From an uncultured Pseudodesulfovibrio sp. (GTDB lineage Bacteria > Desulfobacterota > Desulfovibrionia > Desulfovibrionales > Desulfovibrionaceae): 64,000 nt of DNA. Below, piece after piece: positions 43,148-50,987 of this stretch (position 1 is its first letter; every line of letters starts with the position of its first letter). The notes beneath the pieces are model-generated. The model ran no database searches. It worked only from the letters and a program-made list of their open reading frames with translations, and had not been told where the DNA came from. The stretch is from the NCBI RefSeq assembly GCF_963662885.1, contig NZ_OY760059.1, forward strand, positions 558,001-622,000. Reading direction: 5' to 3'. Both the position numbers and the translations under genes were made by a program.

Positions 43148-44464
43148 CTACTGCCGGGTGCCGTTGTTGCCAGCGCGTGTCGTCGGCCAGGTGGCGGCCA
43201 GGCCACACAGGATCATGACTACCGAAGCCGAGGTCAGCAGGGCCATACCGCTTTGCCAATTTCCCGAAATCTCGTGCATGTGCCCTATGGCGAACGGGCT
43301 GGCCGCGGCCACGATGTACCCGGCGGTCTGCACCACGGTCGACATGTTTCTGTTCTCGTTCAGGTCCTTGGCGCGGTTCATGATCATGCTGAAAATCACG
43401 GTGAACCCTCCGCCCGAACCGATACCGCCGCAAATGACCCAGGCCACCCACCAGGCGGGCGCGAGCCAGAACCCGGCCGCCGTGAGAAGCCATGTCAAAG
43501 TGACCACCAGGAACAGCCCCCTGTCGGCGAAACGCTGGGTTCCGGCCAACAGCGGAAGTCCGAAGGAGCCCAGCAGGCCGAGCAACTGGAACAGCGACGC
43601 GACCACACCGGCCTGGGCGTCGGTCATGGACAGGGTTTGTTCCAGATACACTGGCAGCCAGGCCGTGATGCCGTAAAAAAGAAAGGTATGGGCGGCGAAT
43701 GACGCTGCCAAAAGCCAGACCAGCGGGCGGCGCAGAACCGATACCGAAGGGGCGGAGGGCGTTTCTGCGCAGGCTTCTCCGGCCGGGGTGTCTTTTGGGG
43801 CCCTATCGCAGGGCTTTTCTTTGAGCGGATCGGACTTCCGGCGGTCGAGCATGACGACCACGACCCACAACATGACGCCTATCAGGGCGGGCAAAGCGGG
43901 AAAGGCGAGGGCGGTTCGCCACCCCAGGCTGTGCGACAGGGGCGCGGTCAGGGCCATGGTGCCCATGGAGCCGCAGGACATGCCGCAGACATAGAGCCCG
44001 GTCATGGCGCTGATCCTTTTCGGGAACTCCCGGCCGATCACCAGCAGAGCGGCGATGTTGCCCACAGTAAGGGATACGCCGATGACCGCTGTTCCGGCCA
44101 CGGTCAGCCCGATACCGCCCCCCGCGCGGAGTATCGACCCCGCCACCAGCCCGATCAACGTGGCAAAGACCGAAGTCTCAAGCCGGACGCCTTTCATGAG
44201 ATACCCGATGAGCGGAGTGAGCAGGCCGAAGCAGAGCACGGGAATGGATGTGAGGAACCCGGCATACCCGTCGGAAATATCGAATACGGTCCGCAATTCC
44301 TGCACGATCGGCGGCAACGAGGTGATGGCCGCCCGCATATTCACGGACAGCGCGAAGAACGCCATGATCAGGAAAAACTGTCGGTAGCGGTCCGACCGCG
44401 CGGCAGCGCCGTCCACACCCCGCGAACCGCCCCCCGGTTTCATTTGATCCAATTTGCCGTCCAT
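43148..44464 (-). CDS. MFS transporter, CynX/NimT-like
   Basis: 438 residues with about 12 hydrophobic segments. RAAITSLPPIVQEL near the start and GREFPKRISAMTGLYVCGMSCGS are typical of the cyanate/nitroimidazole (CynX/NimT) group of MFS carriers. A cytoplasmic loop at about 200-245 is Pro/Glu-rich. GGAG lies before the ATG at 44464 (the start at 44482 is less supported). Substrate unknown. Confidence 0.88.
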   Translation of the reverse strand: MDGKLDQMKPGGGSRGVDGAAARSDRYRQFFLIMAFFALSVNMRAAITSLPPIVQELRTVFDISDGYAGFLTSIPVLCFGLLTPLIGYLMKGVRLETSVFATLIGLVAGSILRAGGGIGLTVAGTAVIGVSLTVGNIAALLVIGREFPKRISAMTGLYVCGMSCGSMGTMALTAPLSHSLGWRTALAFPALPALIGVMLWVVVVMLDRRKSDPLKEKPCDRAPKDTPAGEACAETPSAPSVSVLRRPLVWLLAASFAAHTFLFYGITAWLPVYLEQTLSMTDAQAGVVASLFQLLGLLGSFGLPLLAGTQRFADRGLFLVVTLTWLLTAAGFWLAPAWWVAWVICGGIGSGGGFTVIFSMIMNRAKDLNENRNMSTVVQTAGYIVAAASPFAIGHMHEISGNWQSGMALLTSASVVMILCGLAATWPTTRAGNNGTRQ

Positions 44465-44889
44465 CGGTTCTCCAAAAATCATAGGTGCCGCACAGGTCCC
44501 TTTCGGGCTCCATGCGGGTGTGTATCAACGGTTCTCTTCTTGAAGCTTCAGCAAAAGGCGCGAGCGGCCCGGCACGCAGTCAGGGGAGGAGAAAGGGACT
44601 GAGGAGATTCAAACACCGAACCCTGAGACTGTAAAGCGACTTGTTGTCTGAGGAGCCAGTATCCCTGGGCGAAGGTTGAGATGAATAAGAATGGCGGTAC
44701 TGTTGGTATGTCATCTCATAGGCCTATATTAGAAGGAGTGATAAACCCTGGCTGAAGCTTTCGCTGTCCCCTTTGTTTTGTCAGGGGTGCCCCAAGAGAA
44801 GATGACTTTCAGTTGCCACCATAAGAGGCGTCAAGTCTGAAGGTAGTAAGTGCTCCATTTTTGTAACTATGCAAAATGACGATCGGTAG
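44465..44889. other. 425-base non-coding gap
   Basis: No ORF with a ribosome binding site is apparent. Composition is less GC-rich than the flanking left side. No tRNA, hairpin terminator or repeat is obvious. It separates the MFS gene from the LysR gene; both are transcribed leftward, so it probably holds the MFS promoter and the LysR 3' end. Confidence 0.5.
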
Positions 44890-45780
44890 TTAATTTATAA
44901 ACTGCTTACTGCTTGATCGTATTCTCTCTATTATGAAGTTCATAGCTTCCTTGACGCGTGCTTGCTGACTTGAATCTGGATTGATTTGAGCCCAAAAGTT
45001 TCTTTTCACGAATTTATCGGGAAGTACCTGTTCCAAGTCGTCTTCCTTTCGGGCCATGAAATATGGGATCACACCTATCCCGATGCCAGCTTTTATGGCG
45101 TTCATTTGAGCTAAGACCGTTGAACTGCGAAAACACGTCTTAGCCTGAGGGTATATCTCCTCCAAAAAGTGTAATTCTTGATCGTAAATGAGGTCATCAA
45201 TATACCCGATTAGCCGATGCTCTTTGAGATCCTTAACATGAGATGGGGGAGGATTGCTTTTCAGATAGGCCCGGCTTGCAAATAGGCCGAGGTTATAGCT
45301 CGTTATGTTTTCAGCAATTATATTTTTTGCGGTCGGTCTTTTTACCGTTATAAGGATGTCTACCTCTTTTTTTGATAAACTGTAGTAAATAGGAACGGAA
45401 ACAAGCTCGACTTCCAGCAAAGGATTTTGCATTTGTAATGTTTTAAACTCAAAGGCCAGAAAACAATTCCCCAGTCCGTCAGGGCATCCTATCCGAATTT
45501 TGCCGGAAAGCCGTTCTCCTACATTCCGGGAATGCTCCTGAAAATTCATTGCAGACCGCTCCATGTTTTCAGCCAAGGGGAGTAGCTGTTGTCCGGACTC
45601 CGTCAACAGGCATCCTCTCTCGGTTCTGATGAAAAGCTCTGCATCCAACGCCGCTTCGAGGGCTGAAATCCTGCGCGCAACAGTGCTATGCGTAACCTGA
45701 AGTTGCTGCGAAGCCGCAACAAAGGAGCTGGTCCTGCTGACTGACAGGAAGTAACGCACGTCATTCCAGTTGAGGTTCAC
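44890..45780 (-). CDS. LysR-family regulator
   Basis: 296 residues. Winged helix VRYFLSVSRTSSFVAASQQLQVTHSTVARRISALE then a substrate-binding domain. GGAG precedes the GTG at 45780, preferred over the longer reading from 45837. Codons are more A/T-rich than neighbours. It is divergent from an AEC transporter that it probably controls; inducer unknown. Confidence 0.9.
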   Translation of the reverse strand: MNLNWNDVRYFLSVSRTSSFVAASQQLQVTHSTVARRISALEAALDAELFIRTERGCLLTESGQQLLPLAENMERSAMNFQEHSRNVGERLSGKIRIGCPDGLGNCFLAFEFKTLQMQNPLLEVELVSVPIYYSLSKKEVDILITVKRPTAKNIIAENITSYNLGLFASRAYLKSNPPPSHVKDLKEHRLIGYIDDLIYDQELHFLEEIYPQAKTCFRSSTVLAQMNAIKAGIGIGVIPYFMARKEDDLEQVLPDKFVKRNFWAQINPDSSQQARVKEAMNFIIERIRSSSKQFIN

Positions 45781-45934
45781 TTGCTTGTCTCCTTTCCCCG
45801 ACGGCGGGACTTGGGCGGCGTTCGTGTGGCTTTTCATTTTTGCACATCAAATTGCCAATCATAAGTATCGACTGACTATTTATGGTAAGCTATACGCACA
45901 CTTTATCTTTATCTCAAACCATTTCGGAATCGGT

Positions 45935-46831
45935 ATGGAACAATTCATATTAATTAGTATTTTTGTGGCTATTGGTGCGCTTTTCAAGCGACTTCCGGTA
46001 TTTCCGGAAGACACGGATCAAGTCCTGAATATGTTTGCGCTTTACATAGCTCTGCCCGCTGTCATCCTTATCAAGGTGCCGCAATTATCTTTTTCGACCG
46101 ATATGATTGTCCCAGCCGTTCTACCCTGGTTTATGTTGGTTTTTTCGGCAGCTCTGGTGCTGTGGATGGGAAAACTGTTCAAATGGTCGAGAGAGGTTAC
46201 AGGAGTACTTCTGCTGGTGGTTCCCATCGGAAACACCTCTTTCATGGGGGTCCCCATGGTTATGGCGTTTTTTGGCGAACAAGGTATCCCGCCGCTGATA
46301 ATTTACGATCAAATCGGGACGATGCTTATTTTCGCAGTCTACGGTTCCGTGATCCTCGCAATGTATGGGAGTGACGCGAAAATTAAAATATCCCGAGTTG
46401 TCAGCAGGGCTCTCCTGTTCCCTCCCACGCTGGCACTCTTTGCGGGGTTGGCTCTCCGATCCTGGCCATATCCGGCCCCGGTTTTCGACAGCCTGCAAAT
46501 GCTTTCGAAAATGTTGACGCCATTGGTCATGACGGCCATCGGCTTTCAGTTGAAGATCAGGTTGAGTCCAGCAATTCTGCACCCGCTTGGATACGGGTTG
46601 GCTATCAAGCTGGCTGTGGCTCCGATCTTCGCTCTTGGCATTTGCCGGTTGATGGGTTTTTACGGCCTGAGCGTGGATGTTTCGGTTTTTGAAGCAGGAA
46701 TGCCACCGATGGTCACGGCAGGCGCTCTAGCGATGGCAGCAGGACTGATGCCGGAATTGGCCGCAGCTACGATAAGTCTCGGAATGATCATCTCTTTTAT
46801 GACCTTACCAATTCTATACAATATTATCTGA
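45935..46831 (+). CDS. AEC (auxin efflux carrier family) transporter
   Basis: 298 residues, about ten hydrophobic segments, with VPIGNTSFMGVPMVMAFFGE near the middle and PPMVTAGALAMAAGL near the end, typical of AEC permeases such as malate or 2-oxoacid carriers. The substrate is unknown. A/T-richer codons like the LysR partner; the pair may have come in by transfer. Confidence 0.9.
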   Translation: MEQFILISIFVAIGALFKRLPVFPEDTDQVLNMFALYIALPAVILIKVPQLSFSTDMIVPAVLPWFMLVFSAALVLWMGKLFKWSREVTGVLLLVVPIGNTSFMGVPMVMAFFGEQGIPPLIIYDQIGTMLIFAVYGSVILAMYGSDAKIKISRVVSRALLFPPTLALFAGLALRSWPYPAPVFDSLQMLSKMLTPLVMTAIGFQLKIRLSPAILHPLGYGLAIKLAVAPIFALGICRLMGFYGLSVDVSVFEAGMPPMVTAGALAMAAGLMPELAAATISLGMIISFMTLPILYNII

Positions 46832-46904
46832 TGTTCCTTTCAGAGGGCTCCCCTCCGCCATTCACAGCAGTGGAGCCGCTTCTAAACCAAAACAAAAAAG
46901 AAAA

Positions 46905-46932
46905 GGCACTTACGGAATTATCCGTAAGTGCC
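46905..46932. terminator. Bidirectional terminator between AEC gene and tRNA operon
   Basis: Twelve-bp perfect stem GGCACTTACGGA / TCCGTAAGTGCC with ATTA loop. On the minus strand it is followed by TTTTCTTTTTTG, ending the tRNA transcript; on the plus strand by TGCTTTTCTT. Confidence 0.85.
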
Positions 46933-46943
46933 TGCTTTTCTTG

Positions 46944-47019
46944 TGGCGTCCCCAAGGGGGTTTGAACCCCTGTTGCCGGCGTGAGAGGCCGGAGTCCTAG
47001 GCCACTAGACGATGGGGAC
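46944..47019 (-). tRNA. tRNA-Glu (CTC)
   Basis: 76-base cloverleaf: acceptor GTCCCCA, D arm with TCTAGTGG, anticodon stem-loop CCGGC-CTCTCAC-GCCGG giving anticodon CTC, T loop GGGGTTCAAACCCC, 3' end GACGCCA with encoded CCA. It matches E. coli tRNA-Glu at most positions. Confidence 0.95.
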
Positions 47020-47025
47020 GCATTC

Positions 47026-47101
47026 TGGTGGGTCGTACTGGGCTCGAACCAGTGACTCTCTGCTTAAAAGGCAGATACTCTACCAACTGAGTTAACGACC
47101 C
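47026..47101 (-). tRNA. tRNA-Lys (TTT)
   Basis: 76-base cloverleaf: acceptor GGGTCGT, anticodon loop CTTTTAA (anticodon TTT), T arm CTGGTTCGAGCCCAG, encoded CCA. Six bases separate it from tRNA-Glu, so the two are co-transcribed with tRNA-Lys first. Confidence 0.95.
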
Positions 47102-47227
47102 AATGACCCGTCAGGGAACGTAGGAGTATCTATTTGGTGATCTGGTGTCAAGCATATTTTGCAACTTGGTGCTGAAACAAAATATCACTTGCAACTGTTC
47201 GGAATCTCTATAGATTTAAAGTTTTTC

Positions 47228-47255
47228 TTGCAAAAAACACTCAGCGTGTTATAGT
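47228..47255 (+). promoter_or_regulatory. Candidate promoter for PaaK-like gene
   Basis: TTGCAA (47228-47233), 16 bases, TATAGT (47250-47255); TG two bases before the -10 gives an extended form. Start codon is 46 bases downstream. Confidence 0.4.
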
Positions 47256-47301
47256 CCCGCTCCCTGTCCGATATGGAATCCAAGCCACCAAGGAGCTACA
47301 T

Positions 47302-48567
47302 ATGACACGAAAAGACCGTACCGAGGGAATCTATTCCCGCCGCGAGGTGCTCGACGAGTCCGAGCGCAGGCAGTATTGCCAACTGCAGTTGAAAGAGCTG
47401 CTTTCCTACGCCTACAGGTACTCCGAGGACGTCAAGAAGCGCTTTGACCGCGCCCAGTTCAACGTGGACAAGTTCCGCGTTCTCAACGACCTCAAGCATA
47501 TCCCCATCATCAAGAAAAAGGAACTGATTTTCCTCCAGTCCATGGGCCCCCGCCTCGGCGGGCTGCTGACCAAGGACCTGGGCGAGCTGCAGCGCGTGTT
47601 CCTTTCTCCCGGCCCGATCTTCGACCCCGAAGACCGCTCCGAGGACTACTGGGGCTGGACCGAAGGTTTCTACGCCGCGGGCTTCCGCTCCGGTGACCTG
47701 GCCCAGATCACCTTCAACTACCATCTGGCGCCCGCCGGCCTGATGTTCGAAGAGCCCCTGCGCAACCTGTCCTGCGCCGTGGTGCCTGCCGGTCCCGGCA
47801 ACACCAACTCGCAGATCGAGATCATGCAGAAGCTGCGCGTCACCGGCTACGTCGGTACGCCCAGCTACCTGATGCACCTTGCCCAGAAGGCCGAGGAAGC
47901 GGGCCTGTCCCTGCGCAAGGATCTGTTCCTGGAAGTGGCCTTCGTCACCGGCGAAAAGTTCTCCGAGAAGATGCGTTCCACCCTGGAAAAGAAGTTCGAC
48001 TGCATCATGCGTCAGGGCTACGGCACCGCGGACGTGGGCTGCATCGGCTACGAGTGCTTCCACAAGTCCGGCCTGCACCTGTCCAACCGCGCCTACGTGG
48101 AGATCTGCCATCCCGACACCGGCATTCCGCTCAAGGACGGCGAGGTCGGCGAGATCGTGGTCACCGCCTTCAACCGCACCTACCCGCTCATCCGCCTGGC
48201 TACCGGCGACCTCGGCTACCTGGACCGCACTCCGTGCGCCTGCGGCCGTACCTCTCCGCGCCTGGGCGGCATCGTCGGCCGTGTGGACACCACCGCCCGC
48301 ATCAAGGGCATGTTCGTGTACCCGCATCAGGTCGAGCAGGTCATGGCCCGGTTCGAAGAGGTCAAACGCTGGCAGATCGAAGTCACCAACCCCGGCGGCA
48401 TCGACGAGATGATCCTGTCCATCGAGGCGGGTCAGTTCAACCAGGAGGAAGAACTCCTCCACCTCTTCCGCGAGAAGATCAAACTGCGCCCCATCCTCAA
48501 AGTCCTCGCCCCCGGTACCCTGCCCCCGCAGATCCGGCCCATCGAAGACAAGCGCACCTGGGACTAA
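47302..48567 (+). CDS. PaaK-like AMP-binding-family protein (phenylacetate-CoA ligase homologue)
   Basis: 421 residues. Overall PaaK layout: SRREVLDESERRQYCQLQLKE, LNDLKHIPIIKKKEL, TGYVGTPSYLMHLAQKAEE, MRQGYGTADVGCIGYEC, and the C-terminal GRVDTTARIKGMFVYPHQVE. The usual P-loop (SSGTTGKPT-type) is replaced by FLSPGPIFDPEDRSEDYW, so ATP-dependent ligase chemistry is not certain. In sulfate reducers such proteins often accompany indolepyruvate ferredoxin oxidoreductase; none is here. Terminator at 48590. Confidence 0.82.
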   Translation: MTRKDRTEGIYSRREVLDESERRQYCQLQLKELLSYAYRYSEDVKKRFDRAQFNVDKFRVLNDLKHIPIIKKKELIFLQSMGPRLGGLLTKDLGELQRVFLSPGPIFDPEDRSEDYWGWTEGFYAAGFRSGDLAQITFNYHLAPAGLMFEEPLRNLSCAVVPAGPGNTNSQIEIMQKLRVTGYVGTPSYLMHLAQKAEEAGLSLRKDLFLEVAFVTGEKFSEKMRSTLEKKFDCIMRQGYGTADVGCIGYECFHKSGLHLSNRAYVEICHPDTGIPLKDGEVGEIVVTAFNRTYPLIRLATGDLGYLDRTPCACGRTSPRLGGIVGRVDTTARIKGMFVYPHQVEQVMARFEEVKRWQIEVTNPGGIDEMILSIEAGQFNQEEELLHLFREKIKLRPILKVLAPGTLPPQIRPIEDKRTWD

Positions 48568-48589
48568 CCGTCCACTGACGTTACGAATA

Positions 48590-48626
48590 AACCCCGCCCG
48601 ACGAGTTCGTCGGGCGGGGTTTTTTG
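48590..48626 (+). terminator. Strong rho-independent terminator
   Basis: Fifteen-bp stem AACCCCGCCCGACGA / TCGTCGGGCGGGGTT, GT loop, then a run of Ts. Ends the PaaK-like transcript. Confidence 0.92.
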
Positions 48627-48627
48627 A

Positions 48628-48875
48628 TGCCTCCGGCGGCCAGGGGGGAAACTTTTGAGAAAAAGTTTCCCCCCTGGACCCCCCTTCCAAACTTTTTGTC
48701 GCCGCTTTCGCGGGGTCGGAGCGCGGTCTGCCGTGTGTTTTCGCGAACAGGTTTCCCGACCCGTTGAAATGGTTTCGTTAAGCAACACGAATTGCCGATA
48801 ACCCACCCCGCGAAGCGGCACCAAAAAGTTTGGGAAAAGGAGGGGATGGGGGTTCGGGGGAAGGGGAGGCCTCTT
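48628..48875. repeat. Dispersed hairpin-rich repeat, two inverted units
   Basis: The left part holds a 17-bp perfect hairpin CCAGGGGGGAAACTTTT / AAAAGTTTCCCCCCTGG (48640-48656 with 48661-48677) after CCTCCGGCGG, and ends GCCGCTTTCGCGGGG. The right part reads CCCCGCGAAGCGGCACC-AAAAAGTTTGGG (from 48808), inverted relative to the left, then a purine-rich run to 48871. The right part and its purine-rich tail recur at 470-535 in the argP-argO gap. It is BIME-like. Confidence 0.65.
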
Positions 48876-48878
48876 CTC

Positions 48879-49865
48879 CTAAGCCGGCTGGCGGACCATC
48901 TCCTCGGGCAGGCCGAAGACCTTGGGGGTGAAGCGGACGTACCATGCTGCGGACTGGACCTGGACGATATAGGCCATGGCGATGACCAGGGCGGCGTCCG
49001 AGCCCTGTGTGCCGAAGGCGTTGATGGCGATGGCCAGGGCGATGGACAGGTTGCGCATGACCGAGCCGTAGACCAGTGCGATGGCATCGCCGCGCGGCAG
49101 CAGGGCCTTGCCGATGACCGTGGAGACCAGGAAGTTGAAGCCGTAGAGCAGGAGCAGGGGCACGAGAATGTCCAGGAGCACGCCGGGTGCGGCCGCAATG
49201 GTCCTGGCCTTGAGGGCCAGGGCCACGAACACGATGCCGAGCACGCCCACGGTGGACAGGCCCGGGAACTTCGGGCCGATGTCGCGCTGGAACGTCTGTT
49301 GGCCGTACCGCTTAACCAGGAACCGCTGGGTCAGGTAGCCGAGCGCCATGGGCAGGAAGACGATGAACAGGATCTGCTTGAACACGGCGGACATCTGCAT
49401 CTGGATGGTCGCGCCCATCAGGCCCTGGACATAGAAGGGGGTGGCCAGAGATCCTGCGATCAGGCCGATGACGGTCATCTTGACCGCGGCGGACATGTTG
49501 CCTTTGGCGAATCCGGTCCAGGAGATGGTCATGCCGCTGGTGGGGACGAGCCCGGCCAGGAGCAGGCCGAGGGCCATGTAGGGCTTGTCGCGGAAGAAGA
49601 GGAGGCCGACGCCGAAGGTCAGGAAGGGAATCAGCCCGAAGTTGATGAGCTGGGTCAGGATTTGGGCCTTGGCGTCGCCCCCCTCGAATACCTTGCGGAT
49701 CTTGAGTGTGACCATCATGGGATAGACCATGAGGAAGGTGAACGGGATGATCGCGGTCTTCAGCCAGGCAGTATCCGCCCACAGCCCGTAGGCGAACCCG
49801 GCGAGCATCATGGCGGGGATGGCGTAGATCAGATTTTTGGTCAGTTTTTGCAATATGGTGAACAT
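48879..49865 (-). CDS. Bile acid:sodium symporter / ACR3-like family transporter
   Basis: 328 residues with about ten hydrophobic segments. Family features include LINFGLIPFLTFGVGLLFF and LVPTSGMTISWTGFAKGNMSAAVKM (the crossover helix region). True ACR3 arsenite exporters have a conserved Cys in that segment; it is absent here, so arsenite is not assured. AAGGAG precedes the ATG. It follows the zinc-ribbon gene by 15 bases and shares its promoter. Confidence 0.85.
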   Translation of the reverse strand: MFTILQKLTKNLIYAIPAMMLAGFAYGLWADTAWLKTAIIPFTFLMVYPMMVTLKIRKVFEGGDAKAQILTQLINFGLIPFLTFGVGLLFFRDKPYMALGLLLAGLVPTSGMTISWTGFAKGNMSAAVKMTVIGLIAGSLATPFYVQGLMGATIQMQMSAVFKQILFIVFLPMALGYLTQRFLVKRYGQQTFQRDIGPKFPGLSTVGVLGIVFVALALKARTIAAAPGVLLDILVPLLLLYGFNFLVSTVIGKALLPRGDAIALVYGSVMRNLSIALAIAINAFGTQGSDAALVIAMAYIVQVQSAAWYVRFTPKVFGLPEEMVRQPA

Positions 49866-49880
49866 GTTGGCTCCTTGGAT

Positions 49881-50099
49881 TTATTCCTGTCCCGAGCCGC
49901 CCATTTCAGTGGCGCGGCAGTCCGGATCGGAACAACAGGGGGCTTCGCCGTCGCGGTAGACGACGACCCCGTGGCGTACGGGCTCGGCTATGTACCGTCT
50001 GGAACATTCCTCGCAATTGACGTAGAAGGGGGCGTAGTTGTCAAAATCGCCCACTGTCTGGCCGGTATTGCAATACGGACAATGAATGGTTGCGCTCAT
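49881..50099 (-). CDS. Small zinc-ribbon protein
   Basis: 72 residues. CPYCNTGQ and CEECSRRY form a classic Cys4 zinc ribbon; a second pair lies in PCCSDPDC near the C-terminus. GGAGGT precedes the ATG at 50099. It is first gene of a two-gene unit with the BASS transporter and has an FNR-type box at -41.5. Function unknown, perhaps redox- or metal-linked. Confidence 0.8.
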   Translation of the reverse strand: MSATIHCPYCNTGQTVGDFDNYAPFYVNCEECSRRYIAEPVRHGVVVYRDGEAPCCSDPDCRATEMGGSGQE

Positions 50100-50132
50100 G
50101 GGGACCTCCTTGCTTTTCTTGTTTTCGCCCCC

Positions 50133-50174
50133 AAAATAGACGCGCGACGCCCCTTTCACATTGATCTCGATCAA
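50133..50174 (-). promoter_or_regulatory. Perfect FNR-type box with -10 at class II spacing
   Basis: TTGATCTCGATCAA (50161-50174) is a perfect TTGAT-N4-ATCAA palindrome. On the minus strand a TATTTT hexamer at 50138-50133 puts a start near 50126 and the box centre at -41.5. Toward the plus strand the box lies 27 bases before the crp/fnr ATG, so it may also autoregulate that gene. Confidence 0.75.
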
Positions 50175-50200
50175 CATGCAGCTCATTTTCGGGGATTTTC

Positions 50201-50848
50201 ATGCAGCCTATCGATCTCAAGAACGAAATCAGCGCCTTTCCCGTGTTTGAGCGGCTCGATGACGCCCAACTCGACCGCATCGCATCGCACGCAGAAGTCA
50301 TGCGTTTCCCCAAAAAATCCATGTTCTTCAGCGAGGACAATTCGTCCCAGGGGCTGCATGTGCTCCTGACCGGGCAGGTCAAGCTCTTCCGCCTGGCCGA
50401 GGACGGAAAGGAGCAGACCATTTTCGTGTTTGGCCCCGGCGAACCGTTCTGCCTGTGCTCCACCTTTTCTGATGGCAAACTGCCCGCCAACCTGGGTGCG
50501 CTCGAGGACAGCCGCGTCCTGTTCATCCCGCCCCGGGAATACGAACGGCTGGTCCGCGAAGACCCGTCCATCCTCCTGACCATGATGCGGGTCATGTCCA
50601 GGCGGCTCAAGGAAGCCATGGACATGATCGACTCCCTGTCCCTCAAACAGGTCCCCTCCCGGCTCATGGCCTATTTCGAAAGCCGACACCAGGACGGCCG
50701 CGTCACCCTCGATCTGTCCCAGCGCGAGCTGGCCAAGATCATCGGCATCACCCCCGAAGCCCTGTCCCGTACCCTGCGCAAAATGGCCGACAACGGTGAC
50801 ATCCGCATGGACGGCAACGACATCGTTCTGCTCGATTTGAAGAAATAG
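50201..50848 (+). CDS. Crp/Fnr-family transcriptional regulator
   Basis: 215 residues. Cyclic-nucleotide-binding-like domain (about 20-130) and HTH (LSQRELAKIIGITPEALSRTLRKM). The recognition helix has E-A-L-S-R, the E-x-x-S-R motif that contacts TTGAT half-sites in FNR. FNR's N-terminal cysteine cluster is missing, so oxygen sensing would be by another means (haem or NO, as in HcpR/DNR). A matching box lies just upstream. HcpR is a possibility; not proven. Confidence 0.9.
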   Translation: MQPIDLKNEISAFPVFERLDDAQLDRIASHAEVMRFPKKSMFFSEDNSSQGLHVLLTGQVKLFRLAEDGKEQTIFVFGPGEPFCLCSTFSDGKLPANLGALEDSRVLFIPPREYERLVREDPSILLTMMRVMSRRLKEAMDMIDSLSLKQVPSRLMAYFESRHQDGRVTLDLSQRELAKIIGITPEALSRTLRKMADNGDIRMDGNDIVLLDLKK

Positions 50849-50987
50849 GAGGCGCGACGAGCGTCTCGGCCTTCGGTGGCCTTGCCGGCTAAAGGTTCGG
50901 CATGAGAGACCCACAAAATCCAAAGCTTGTATTGAGCAGGTCTCTGGTATGGGGTATTGTCGGGGGAAAGCAGACATTGGAGGTCTC

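Noticed and set aside
44465..44889. Possible att copy of the tRNA-Glu 3' end (ccccaag match at 44789)
   Set aside because: Only about seven bases match; not enough for an attachment site.
48879..49865. ACR3 arsenite exporter call
   Set aside because: The conserved Cys of ACR3 is not in the crossover segment and no arsR or arsC is nearby, so only the broader family is given.
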